From Hyphomicrobiales bacterium (GTDB lineage: Bacteria > Pseudomonadota > Alphaproteobacteria > Rhizobiales > Beijerinckiaceae): 13,594 nucleotides of DNA. Numbering within the stretch: position 1 is the stretch's first letter; each line of letters opens with the position of its first letter. The DNA lies in assembly GCA_900299065.1 (NCBI GenBank), contig OMIJ01000154.1:1-13594 (forward strand), given 5' to 3'. The notes under the pieces were generated by a model, which was not told the DNA's origin, did no database searches, and saw only the letters and a list, made by a program, of their open reading frames with translations. This document shows, one piece after another, positions 1-6,768 of this stretch. The position numbers and the translations under genes are program-made.

Positions 1-63
1 CGGCGACCACCGAGATCTACACAAGGAGTATCGTCGGCAGCGTCAGATGTGTATAAGAGACAG
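1..63 (+). other. Illumina Nextera i5/P5 adapter contamination
   Basis: This is synthetic sequence, not genome. Positions 1-22 are the 3' part of the P5 flow-cell oligo (CGGCGACCACCGAGATCTAC followed by AC). Positions 23-30 (AAGGAGTA) sit where the 8-base i5 index belongs and match the index I recall as 507. Positions 31-44 (TCGTCGGCAGCGTC) are the Nextera read-1 adapter, and 45-63 (AGATGTGTATAAGAGACAG) are the 19-bp Tn5 mosaic end. The order and spacing match a library molecule exactly, so the contig start is untrimmed adapter. Reading frames through it give the known artefact peptides MCIRDR (plus strand) and SYTHLTLPTI (minus strand). Confidence 0.98.
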
Positions 64-352
64 GCTGGAATGTATGCTGGAGTGCCTGCAAGCCATCCCA
101 GGTATGATCCGGAGTATGGCCGTGAAAATGAGGATGATTGACCCCCGTCATGCAGAAAATATCATCTTCGCCGGTGATAACGATGACGCGAATCTCATTA
201 TCAAAGCGCAAACGATCCAGTGCTATACCCAATTCCCGATGACGACCGGGGCGAATGCTTTGCCCATCCTTATGCACCAGAAGTGGCGGGGAGAAGCGGA
301 TGGTTGCGCAGCCATCTTTGCGCGTGACGGCAATAGTTCTGAGATCTTCCAT
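64..352 (-). CDS. Enoyl-CoA hydratase/isomerase (crotonase) family protein, N-terminal part only
   Basis: This is the first 96 codons of a crotonase-superfamily protein, cut off where the genomic sequence meets the adapter at 63/64. The start ATG is at 350-352. The visible part has the usual crotonase opening: an N-terminal strand (TIAVTRKDGCATIRFSPP), a helix (ELGIALDRLRFDNEIRVIVITG), then the region of the first oxyanion-hole segment (GEDDIFCMTG near residues 61-70). Family members hydrate, isomerise or cleave acyl-CoA thioesters. The second oxyanion glycine, the catalytic acids and the C-terminus are missing from the window, so the reaction cannot be assigned. The His-rich stretch HPHFHGHTPDH after the oxyanion segment is unusual. 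Residues predicted beyond 96 are adapter-encoded and should be removed. The gene diverges from the cupin gene at 529 across 176 bp, so the two may share a control region. Confidence 0.75.
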
Positions 353-435
353 AATTCCGCCAGTTTGAAGACATAACTAGGCATGCAAATGGGTCCGACC
401 CAGATTGAAGGCTGGGCGGCGCGCTGTCCAGAGTG

Positions 436-478
436 CTTTGGCACAGATTGTCCACATGCAGCTGCGCTCTTGCCAAAG
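436..478. repeat. 8-bp inverted repeat in the divergent crotonase/cupin intergenic region
   Basis: CTTTGGCA (436-443) and TGCCAAAG (471-478) are perfect inverted repeats separated by 27 bases. The spacer contains the palindrome GCAGCTGC (458-465). The elements lie 50-90 bp upstream of the cupin start and about 85-125 bp upstream of the crotonase start, where an operator for the divergent pair could sit. No clear -35/-10 pair was found in this 176-bp region, and no regulator gene adjoins it in the window. An inverted repeat of this size can also occur by chance. Confidence 0.3.
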
Positions 479-528
479 GGTCAGCAGGGGGGCAAAAGAA
501 AGCGCAGTAATCAATTCAGGGAGTGTCC

Positions 529-1731
529 ATGTCCACCGATAACAAACAAGATCCAGTCGGGCTCACCTCTCGTTTCCTTCTTGATCCTTATATGGACTGG
601 GCCAATGGCGAGGGCATTCCGATCCATCTGGATTTTGGCCATGATCTTTTGGCGCTGGAAACCAAACGCTGGGATCGCTTTGATGCCAGAGGTTGCTTTG
701 CCCATACGCATGGACGCGGTGATTTCATGGCCAATTATGTGCTTGAAGTCGAACCTGGCCGCAAGACAGCGCCAATCAAACATCTTTATGAATGTTTCTT
801 CTTTGTCCTCTCCGGCCATGGCTCCACCATTGTTTGGTTGCCGGATGGCAGCACGCGCACTTTTGAATGGGGACCAAAGGCGATGTTCGCCGTCCCACTC
901 AATTGCAAATATCAAATCTTCAATGGCTCGGGACAGGAATCAGCGCGTTTTTCTTGCACCAATGATGCGCCCATTACCATCAATCTCTATCACAATCTGG
1001 ATTTCGTCTTTGCCAATGATTTTAAATTTCCAGAACGCGTAGGCCAGGCCAAGCATTTTGATGGCGAGGGCGATCATGATTCCTTTGGTCGCAGCACTGG
1101 CAATAAAGCGACGATCAATGTGTGGGAGACAAATTTTGTGCATGATCTGACGAGCTTCAAGCTCTATGAGCTTGATGCGCGCGGCAAAGGCTCGATGAAT
1201 GTATTCTTCCAAATGGCCGATGGAACAATGCATGCGCATACATCAGAGATACCCGTTGGTCGCTATAAAAAGGCGCATCGCCATGCAGCGGGCACACATG
1301 TGCATGCCGTCGATGGGACAGGCTATTCCCTGCTCTGGTATGAATGCGATGACAAGTTTGTCGAACTCCCCTGGCGTCACGGTATTATGTATACGCCGCC
1401 GTTCTGGATGTTCCATCAGCATTTCAACACATGCGACAAGCCTGCGCGCTATCTGGCCTGTGCGATTGGAAGCGCACGTTATCCCTTCATCTCGCTGCGC
1501 CGCGTGAGCACAGAGGGTGGCGGCTCGAAATCGGTGAAAGAGGGTGGACGCCAGATTGAATATGAAGATCAGGATCCGCGCATTCATCGCAAATTCCTTG
1601 AAGAGATCCAAAAGACCGGCATTGCCTCAAAAATGAGTGATCTGTTTGATGAGCCAGCAATTATGGCCATTCCAAAAGAACAGCTGACGGGCGTTATCCA
1701 GACCCCGACACTCAAAGGCCCGGCGATCTAA
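529..1731 (+). CDS. Double-cupin protein (paralogue 1), possible metal-dependent dioxygenase
   Basis: A 400-residue bicupin; its exact family is not recognised. Cupin 1 (about residues 70-165) has a reduced metal motif, G77...H85-L-Y-E88, with no HxH pair. Cupin 2 (about 235-315) has G244...H250-R-H252, then H257 and H259. Histidine stands where the usual motif-1 glutamate would be, and motif 2 carries FHQHFN (H296, H298). Cupin 2 could therefore bind a metal through three or four histidines, a layout reminiscent of gentisate/1-hydroxy-2-naphthoate dioxygenase-type bicupins. That likeness is an inference. There is no signal peptide, so it is probably cytoplasmic. ATG 529 is chosen because AGGGAG at 518-523 lies 5 bases upstream; the in-frame GTG at 523 overlaps that site. 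A close paralogue follows at 1858, and a crotonase gene diverges upstream, which suggests a catabolic role. Confidence 0.85.
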   Translation: MSTDNKQDPVGLTSRFLLDPYMDWANGEGIPIHLDFGHDLLALETKRWDRFDARGCFAHTHGRGDFMANYVLEVEPGRKTAPIKHLYECFFFVLSGHGSTIVWLPDGSTRTFEWGPKAMFAVPLNCKYQIFNGSGQESARFSCTNDAPITINLYHNLDFVFANDFKFPERVGQAKHFDGEGDHDSFGRSTGNKATINVWETNFVHDLTSFKLYELDARGKGSMNVFFQMADGTMHAHTSEIPVGRYKKAHRHAAGTHVHAVDGTGYSLLWYECDDKFVELPWRHGIMYTPPFWMFHQHFNTCDKPARYLACAIGSARYPFISLRRVSTEGGGSKSVKEGGRQIEYEDQDPRIHRKFLEEIQKTGIASKMSDLFDEPAIMAIPKEQLTGVIQTPTLKGPAI

Positions 1732-1732
1732 A

Positions 1733-1763
1733 AAGGTGGCCGAGCCCCAAGACTCGGCGCCTT
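1733..1763 (+). terminator. Hairpin after the first cupin gene
   Basis: GCCGAG (1739-1744) pairs with CTCGGC (1753-1758) around an 8-base loop. It extends across a small internal loop by AAGG (1733-1736) with CCTT (1760-1763), starting just after the TAA stop. The following GATCTTTCT is only weakly T-rich, so it may be a weak terminator or an mRNA-stabilising hairpin. It would allow the two cupin genes to be expressed at different levels. Confidence 0.45.
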
Positions 1764-1857
1764 GATCTTTCTACCAGTACCTTGAAGCCTGCAGAGATTG
1801 CCAAATATTGGAATTATGTCTGCAGGTGAATATTCACTTATTGAGCCTGGAGCCATT

Positions 1858-3054
1858 ATGTCTGGAGCACCGCAAGACCCCGTTGGCGTCACCTCACGTT
1901 TTCTGCTCGATCCTTATGTAGATTGGGCCAAGGGCGAGAATATTCCGATCCATCAGGATTTCGGGCTAGATCTTCTGGCGCTCGAGACCAAGCGCTGGGA
2001 TCGCTATGATGCCAAGGGTTGTTTTGCTCATACGCATGGGCGCGGCGATTTCATGGCCAATTATGTGATCGAAGTTGAGCCCGGTCGCAAGACTGCGCCG
2101 ATCAAGCATCTCTATGAAGCCTTCTTCTATGTTTTGGCAGGCCATGGCTCCACCATTGTCTGGTTGCCCAATGGCGAAACGCGCACATTCGAATGGGGCC
2201 CGAAGGCCTTGTTTGCTGTGCCGCTCAATTGCAAATATCAAATCTTCAACGGGTCGGGGCAGGAGTCAGCGCGTTTGTCCTGCACGAATGATGCGCCGTT
2301 GACCATCAATCTCTATCACAATCTCGATTTTGTCTTTGCCAATGAGGCGCAATTTCCCGAGCGCACGGGCCTGTCCAAGCATTTTGATGGCGATGGTGAT
2401 CATACCGCTTATCAACGCGGGGGAAAGGTCGCAACCCTGAATGTGTGGGAGACGAATTTCGTGCATGATCTGACGAGCTTCAAGCTCTATGAGCTCGATG
2501 CACGCGGCAAGGGATCGCTCAATGTTTCCTTCATCCTTGCCGATGGCACCATGCATGCGCATTCATCGGAAATTCCCACAGGCCGTTATAAAAAAGCGCA
2601 TCGCCACGCAGCCGGCACGCATGTGCATGCAGTCGATGGGACAGGCTATTCCTTGCTCTGGTATGATGGCGATGAAAAGTTTGTCGAGATTCCCTGGCGG
2701 CACGGCATTATGTATACGCCGCCCTTCTGGATGTTCCATCAACATTTCAACACATGCGACAAGCCTGCACGTTATCTGGCTTGTAGCCTTGGCTCACGGC
2801 GCTATCCCTTCATTTCCTATCGCCGAGTGAGTGGCGAAGGTGGCGGCTCAACGTCCGTTAAAGAAGGGGGCAGGCAGATTGAATATGAGGATCAGGATCC
2901 GCGTATTCATCGCAAATGGCTCGAGGCCATTCGCGAGACAGGCGTTGCCTCCAGAATGAATGATTTCTTCGATGAGGCTGCAATTATGGCTCTGCCAGAT
3001 TCAGAACTCACCGGCGTTATTCGTAATCCGCAATTGGTGGGGCCAGCCGTCTAG
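1858..3054 (+). CDS. Double-cupin protein (paralogue 2), possible metal-dependent dioxygenase
   Basis: A 398-residue tandem paralogue of the preceding bicupin, about 80% identical by eye. Differences concentrate at the N-terminus, in the inter-domain segment (the equivalent of residues 163-195 of paralogue 1) and in the last 40 residues. All potential ligands are kept: KHLYE in cupin 1, and HRH, THVH and FHQHFN in cupin 2. The strongly shared C-terminal stretch GGRQIEYEDQDPRIHRK appears to be a family signature. ATG 1858 is preferred because GGAG (1849-1852) lies 5 bases upstream. The frame is open back to a TTG at 1798, but that would add 20 unmatched residues. A 126-bp gap and a hairpin separate it from paralogue 1, so it may have its own promoter or be read through. 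Retention of both copies suggests two related substrates or different conditions of expression. Confidence 0.85.
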   Translation: MSGAPQDPVGVTSRFLLDPYVDWAKGENIPIHQDFGLDLLALETKRWDRYDAKGCFAHTHGRGDFMANYVIEVEPGRKTAPIKHLYEAFFYVLAGHGSTIVWLPNGETRTFEWGPKALFAVPLNCKYQIFNGSGQESARLSCTNDAPLTINLYHNLDFVFANEAQFPERTGLSKHFDGDGDHTAYQRGGKVATLNVWETNFVHDLTSFKLYELDARGKGSLNVSFILADGTMHAHSSEIPTGRYKKAHRHAAGTHVHAVDGTGYSLLWYDGDEKFVEIPWRHGIMYTPPFWMFHQHFNTCDKPARYLACSLGSRRYPFISYRRVSGEGGGSTSVKEGGRQIEYEDQDPRIHRKWLEAIRETGVASRMNDFFDEAAIMALPDSELTGVIRNPQLVGPAV

Positions 3055-3076
3055 GTCTTCTGTTCAGCCAATGCAC

Positions 3077-3100
3077 AATGCCGGGCTAATGCCCGGCATT
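3077..3100. terminator. Strong hairpin between convergent cupin and emrB genes
   Basis: AATGCCGGGC (3077-3086), loop TAAT, then GCCCGGCATT (3091-3100) form a perfect 10-bp stem with a 4-base loop. It lies 22 bases after the second cupin stop. On the other strand it contains the last codons and the TAG stop (3086-3088) of emrB, with the stop falling at the loop. This suggests one bidirectional terminator serves both transcripts. Neither side has a clear run of U, so termination strength is inferred from the stem. Confidence 0.7.
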
Positions 3101-4669
3101 TGAACCAAAGGGGCGCGGACGCCGCATAATAAAGACCAGCGGAACAAGCAAGAAAAAGGCTATGGTCAGGACGAAAAAGACATCACCCAGAGCCATAACA
3201 AGACTCTCGCGGCGCGCTAATAAAGCCATTCTCTTTAAAGCCGCCAATTCTGCATCCGAACCAAGTGTGGCATAGGCCTGGGTGAGATTGGCAAGTGTTT
3301 CTTCCGCCTTTGTGTGACCCCATGACAGAGATTCGTGCAAGCGGGCCAGATGCAGATCTGTGCGATCATTCAGAAGGGTATTGATCAGGGCGAGGCCGAT
3401 CGCGCCGCCCAGATTACGAGTCAAGTTAAACAAGCCTGATGCATTTTTCAATTTCTGCGGCGGCAAAGTGCCCAAGGCAATACTGGTGATCGGAACAATG
3501 CAGAACATGAGACCGACTCCGCGCAGAATTTGCGGCAGAAGCAATTCATAAAAGTCCCAGTCCTTGGTCACATAAGAGGCTTGAAATGTACCTGCAGCAA
3601 AACCAATAAAGCCAAGACCAATCATCAGACGCGGATCAATTTTGGTCGAGAGCCGACCAACAATGGGAGCCGACAGAAAGCTGCAAATGCCGGTAACAAA
3701 CATTGTATTGCCAATCATCAATGCCGAATATCCGCGCACACGCGCCAGATAGACGGGATAGAGATAGGTCAGGCCATAGAGCCCCACGCCCAAAGTCAGA
3801 GAGAAAAGAGAGCCTGTCCAGAAATTACGATCCTTGAATGCAGTGAGATCGACAATCGGATTTGCGACGGTGAAGGCTCGCCAGAAGAACACTAGCCCCC
3901 CCAGAGTTGATATAGCTGCCGCGATCATAATTACTTCAGAGTCAAACCAACCTTTTCCAGGGCCTTCTTCGAGCACATATTCGAGTGCACCAAGAAACAC
4001 ACCCATGCCGGCAAGGCCGGTCCAGTCAAAGCCTTTGAGGAGCGAGAGTTCAGGTTCATCAAAATCAATCATCGCCCAGCAAATCAGGCACACAGCAATG
4101 CCGGGAGGCACATTGACGAGGAATAACCAGTGCCAGGAAAAGGCATCGGTCAACAACCCTCCCAATGTCGGACCAATGGTGGGGGCGAGTGTTGCCACTA
4201 GGCCAATCACCGGTGTGACGATAGATTGTTTCTCGCGTGGGAAAATCGAAAATGCAGCAGAGAAGACTGTGGGAATCATGCCTCCGCCGATAAAGCCCTG
4301 CACTGCGCGCCAGAAAATCATTTCTCCTATGGAGCCTGAAAAGGCACAGAGCAGACTAGCTATCGTAAAGCCCGCTGCCGAGGCAACAAAGACAACACGT
4401 GTTGAAAAAGCGCGTGAGAGAAATCCCGAGAGCGGAATCATCACCACTTCGGCTACGAGATAGGCTGTTTGCACCCAGGAGATTTCTTCCAAACTTGCCG
4501 ACAGGCCCGCTTGTATTTCCGCCAGTGAGGCCGACACAATCTGAATATCAAGAATGGCCATAAACATGCCAAAGACCATGGCAATGAAAGCGATCACCCG
4601 GCGCTTGCTGAAGCTTTGCACCGGGGCCACATAGGCTGGCTTTTGTGATGTTTGAACCAAAGCGCTCAT
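3086..4669 (-). CDS. emrB: EmrB/QacA-type MFS drug exporter (DHA2 family)
   Basis: A 527-residue inner-membrane proton-driven exporter of the 14-helix DHA2 branch of the major facilitator superfamily. After a short cytoplasmic N-terminus, helix 1 (about 25-45) carries the family motif LDIQIVSASLAEI (40-52). WVQTAYLVAEVVMIPLSG (65-82) follows, then an RAF-type cytoplasmic loop (86-91). The antiporter motif C appears as GPTLGG (166-171) and WLFLVNVPPG (181-190) follows it. The length fits EmrB (about 510). Its ATG lies one base after the emrA stop (TGA-G-ATG), so translation is almost certainly coupled and the pair form one pump. With an outer-membrane TolC-like channel, not encoded here, such pumps expel hydrophobic toxins, uncouplers or aromatic compounds; the actual substrate cannot be read from sequence. 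Its 3' end runs into the hairpin shared with the cupin operon. Confidence 0.93.
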   Translation of the reverse strand: MSALVQTSQKPAYVAPVQSFSKRRVIAFIAMVFGMFMAILDIQIVSASLAEIQAGLSASLEEISWVQTAYLVAEVVMIPLSGFLSRAFSTRVVFVASAAGFTIASLLCAFSGSIGEMIFWRAVQGFIGGGMIPTVFSAAFSIFPREKQSIVTPVIGLVATLAPTIGPTLGGLLTDAFSWHWLFLVNVPPGIAVCLICWAMIDFDEPELSLLKGFDWTGLAGMGVFLGALEYVLEEGPGKGWFDSEVIMIAAAISTLGGLVFFWRAFTVANPIVDLTAFKDRNFWTGSLFSLTLGVGLYGLTYLYPVYLARVRGYSALMIGNTMFVTGICSFLSAPIVGRLSTKIDPRLMIGLGFIGFAAGTFQASYVTKDWDFYELLLPQILRGVGLMFCIVPITSIALGTLPPQKLKNASGLFNLTRNLGGAIGLALINTLLNDRTDLHLARLHESLSWGHTKAEETLANLTQAYATLGSDAELAALKRMALLARRESLVMALGDVFFVLTIAFFLLVPLVFIMRRPRPFGSNAGH

Positions 4670-4670
4670 C

Positions 4671-5837
4671 TCAATGGGTGCTCGAGACTAACCCAAACAG
4701 ATTTTTCCATGTGAGATTGGGCGCATCCTTGTCTCTTGTATTCACTTCGGCAATGACAGACATGCCCGGCTTGAACAGGCCGGCTGCCAAAGCCTCCGCA
4801 GGCAGGCTGATGCGCACAGGCACACGCTGCACAATTTTGGTAAAATTGCCTGTGGCATTTTCGGGAGGCAGAAGCGAGAATTGCGAGCCTGAGGCAGGCG
4901 ACAAAGAATCGAGCTTGCCTTCAAAGCTTTTGCCTGAGAGCGCATCAAGTTTGATATCGACGCTCTGGCCAATCTGCATATGTTCAATCTGCGTTTCCTT
5001 GAAATTGGCTTCGATATAAGTACTGCTAGGCGCAATCAAAGTGAGCAATCTTGTGCCCGGCTGTGCGAATTGACCGATCTGCACAGCGCGATTACCAACC
5101 AGACCATCAAATGGCGCACGAATTTGAGTAAAGGCGAGATCACGCTCGGCACGCGCAACCGCTGTCTCCAATTCAGCGCGTTGCTGGCGTGCTTCACTTT
5201 GCTGCGCCTCGAGCACCATCAGATTGGTACGAGCACCTTCACGCTGGGCCAGCGCCGATTGCACGGCTGCTTTCGTGCGATCGCGATCCGCCACAGCCAG
5301 ATCGAGACGCTGCTGAGTGCCTGTCTGTGTCTTCATCAGCGATGTGGCGCGTTCAAACTCCAGATTGGCGCGTTGTTGATCGGCTAAAGCTGCTTCTACC
5401 AGCGCATCTGCCTGATCGATTAATGCGCGCGCAGCATCAGACTGGCGACCAATGCGAATGATCGTAATATCCTGTGTTTCAACCTTGCGTCGCGCTGCCT
5501 CAACTGCCAGTCGATAATCGCCATCATCAATGCGGGCGAGGACATCGCCCGCTTTGACGAGCTTATTATCGGGTGCGGATACAGCGATGACATAGCCTGA
5601 AATCTTGCTGGCAATGACGCTCATATCGGCTTTCACATAGGCGTCTTCCGTCGAAAGAATAAAGCGGCCATGGTTGAGCCATTGCCAGCCGGCATTCGCG
5701 CCATATCCAATCAGAGCCAAAAGAATGAGAGGGCCAATCCAACGCGCCCTGCTCTTTTTGGGCAAAGCTTCTTCCCTCAGTCCGGGCGAAGAAGCCTGTT
5801 GCGACATTGTCAGGGCTGCAGCAGATGGAGCCGTCAT
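4671..5837 (-). CDS. emrA: EmrA/HlyD-type membrane fusion protein
   Basis: The periplasmic adaptor of the EmrAB efflux pump, 388 residues from ATG 5837, close to the usual EmrA length of about 390. It has one N-terminal membrane anchor (about residues 31-54, RWIGPLILLALIGYG), then the first half of the lipoyl/barrel-sandwich domain (DAYVKADMSVIASKISGYV). A long Gln/Ala/Arg-rich coiled coil (about 115-235) follows, then the second lipoyl half (IRAPFDGLVGNRAVQIGQ, about 239-256) and a beta-barrel ending with the EmrA-typical NATGNFTKIVQRVPVRI (about 327-343). The frame is open upstream to a TTG at 5909, which would add 24 residues; ATG 5837 has a modest AGG 8 bases upstream and I prefer it, but the start is uncertain. 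The gene is coupled to emrB and divergent from a TetR regulator, the standard layout for ligand-induced efflux. Confidence 0.92.
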   Translation of the reverse strand: MTAPSAAALTMSQQASSPGLREEALPKKSRARWIGPLILLALIGYGANAGWQWLNHGRFILSTEDAYVKADMSVIASKISGYVIAVSAPDNKLVKAGDVLARIDDGDYRLAVEAARRKVETQDITIIRIGRQSDAARALIDQADALVEAALADQQRANLEFERATSLMKTQTGTQQRLDLAVADRDRTKAAVQSALAQREGARTNLMVLEAQQSEARQQRAELETAVARAERDLAFTQIRAPFDGLVGNRAVQIGQFAQPGTRLLTLIAPSSTYIEANFKETQIEHMQIGQSVDIKLDALSGKSFEGKLDSLSPASGSQFSLLPPENATGNFTKIVQRVPVRISLPAEALAAGLFKPGMSVIAEVNTRDKDAPNLTWKNLFGLVSSTH

Positions 5838-5975
5838 CACTTGCGCCTGGTGCTGATTTTGGTTTGTGGGATTGGTCAAGCTTGTCTGGTCCGTCACTTT
5901 GTCTCGCAATCAGGCCCGAAGTCTCTGGTGGGCCTATCGGCTGGATGGTCTCGATACAGCTTGACCTAAGCTAAA

Positions 5976-5995
5976 AATATTGCCATGGCAATATT
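5976..5995. promoter_or_regulatory. 20-bp perfect palindrome upstream of emrA and tetR
   Basis: AATATTGCCATGGCAATATT is a perfect 10+10 palindrome in the divergent region between the efflux operon and its TetR regulator. It lies 53 bases before the regulator's start and about 140 bases before emrA ATG 5837. Its length and symmetry fit an operator for a dimeric repressor. It ends one base before the second palindrome at 5997-6011. Binding is inferred, not shown. Confidence 0.6.
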
Positions 5996-5996
5996 A

Positions 5997-6011
5997 ACCG
6001 AACCGTTCGGT
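5997..6011. promoter_or_regulatory. ACCGAAC-C-GTTCGGT palindrome, likely TetR operator
   Basis: A perfect 7+1+7 inverted repeat. ACCG/CGGT half-sites of this kind are common in operators of TetR-family repressors that control neighbouring MFS or RND pumps. It lies 37 bases upstream of the regulator's GTG, and a TTGACC -35-like hexamer on the emrA strand overlaps its edge (6008-6013). This location would let the repressor block both genes. Confidence 0.65.
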
Positions 6012-6048
6012 CAAAAATATTTCGCAGCGCAACAAACAGGTCGAAGTT

Positions 6049-6768
6049 GTGAATACGAGCGAATCGCAGAAATCGGATGTGTCGACTATGCCAAAACTTT
6101 ACCCCTCAGACATGCGCCAAGCTGAGCCTGCGGGGATGAACGCTCTTGATAATGCCAAGCTTGAGAGTGCCAAGTTGCGGCAAATTCTGGACGGAGCCCG
6201 CAAAGTCTTTCTGGCTGATGGCTATGACGGGGCCAGCATGAATGACATTGCCCGGGCGGCAGGCGTGTCCAAGGGCACGCTCTATGTCTATTTCGACTCA
6301 AAAGAGATTTTGCTGGAAGCTGTGATCCGCGATTTGAAGAATTCGCAGGTCGAACGCAGCATTGCCTATGAGCCAAGCGCAGCTGGATTGGAAGAGAATC
6401 TTCGGCAATCGGCACTGCAATTGTGCCGTAGAATTTTGCAATCGGAGCATATTGCCATTGTGCGTTTGGTGATTGGCATTGCACATAAACTGCCCAGCAT
6501 AGGTCGCGCCTTTTATGAATCCGGTCCGCTCTATGGCCGCCAAAAACTTAGCGTCTATCTCGATCAATTGGTGGCAGCAGGCACATTGGATATTGCCAAC
6601 ACAGACCTTGCGGCAGGGCAATTTTTGCAATTGGCTTATTCTGAAATGATCAATTTGAAACTCTTCCGCATGGTCGATGATATTAGCGAAGAGGACTTAA
6701 CCCGCGCTATTGATCATGCCGTAAAAATGTTCATGACCGCATATGGAAATCAAAATTATAATTGCTAA
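6049..6768 (+). CDS. TetR/AcrR-family repressor (AefR-like C-terminal domain), likely regulator of emrAB
   Basis: A 239-residue TetR-family regulator. The N-terminal DNA-binding domain spans about residues 43-92, with the helix-turn-helix at MNDIARAAGVSKGTLYVYFDSKEIL (64-88, split for reading: MNDIARAAGVSKG then TLYVYFDSKEIL). The C-terminal ligand domain (about 130-225: IVRLVIGIAHKLPSIGRAFY, then FLQLAYSEMINLKLFRM) resembles the AefR-like TetR C-terminal family. The first 40 residues are a polar extension. GTG 6049 is chosen because AGG (6038-6040) lies 8 bases upstream; ATGs at 6088, 6112 and 6136 would trim this extension and cannot be excluded. Position and the two palindromes in the shared upstream region suggest it represses emrAB and itself, and releases DNA when it binds a pump substrate. 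Its last 4 bases overlap the end of the convergent Sel1-repeat gene. Confidence 0.9.
   Translation: MNTSESQKSDVSTMPKLYPSDMRQAEPAGMNALDNAKLESAKLRQILDGARKVFLADGYDGASMNDIARAAGVSKGTLYVYFDSKEILLEAVIRDLKNSQVERSIAYEPSAAGLEENLRQSALQLCRRILQSEHIAIVRLVIGIAHKLPSIGRAFYESGPLYGRQKLSVYLDQLVAAGTLDIANTDLAAGQFLQLAYSEMINLKLFRMVDDISEEDLTRAIDHAVKMFMTAYGNQNYNC

Noticed and set aside
47..376. Plus-strand reading frame of 109 residues beginning MCIRDR
   Set aside because: It starts inside the adapter and runs antisense to the crotonase gene. The N-terminal peptide is a known adapter artefact.
383..1042. 219-residue plus-strand frame overlapping the first cupin gene
   Set aside because: It lies in another frame of a convincingly conserved bicupin, has no recognisable domain, and has a matching shadow in the paralogue.
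1798..1857. TTG-initiated N-terminal extension of the second cupin protein
   Set aside because: It has no ribosome site, and the extra 20 residues have no counterpart in the first cupin, while ATG 1858 has GGAG at good spacing.
3834..4463. 209-residue plus-strand frame opposite emrB
   Set aside because: It is an antisense shadow of a well-supported membrane transporter, with no domain of its own.
5838..5909. TTG-initiated 24-residue extension of emrA
   Set aside because: It has no convincing ribosome site, and the shorter form matches the usual EmrA length. Kept as an alternative only.
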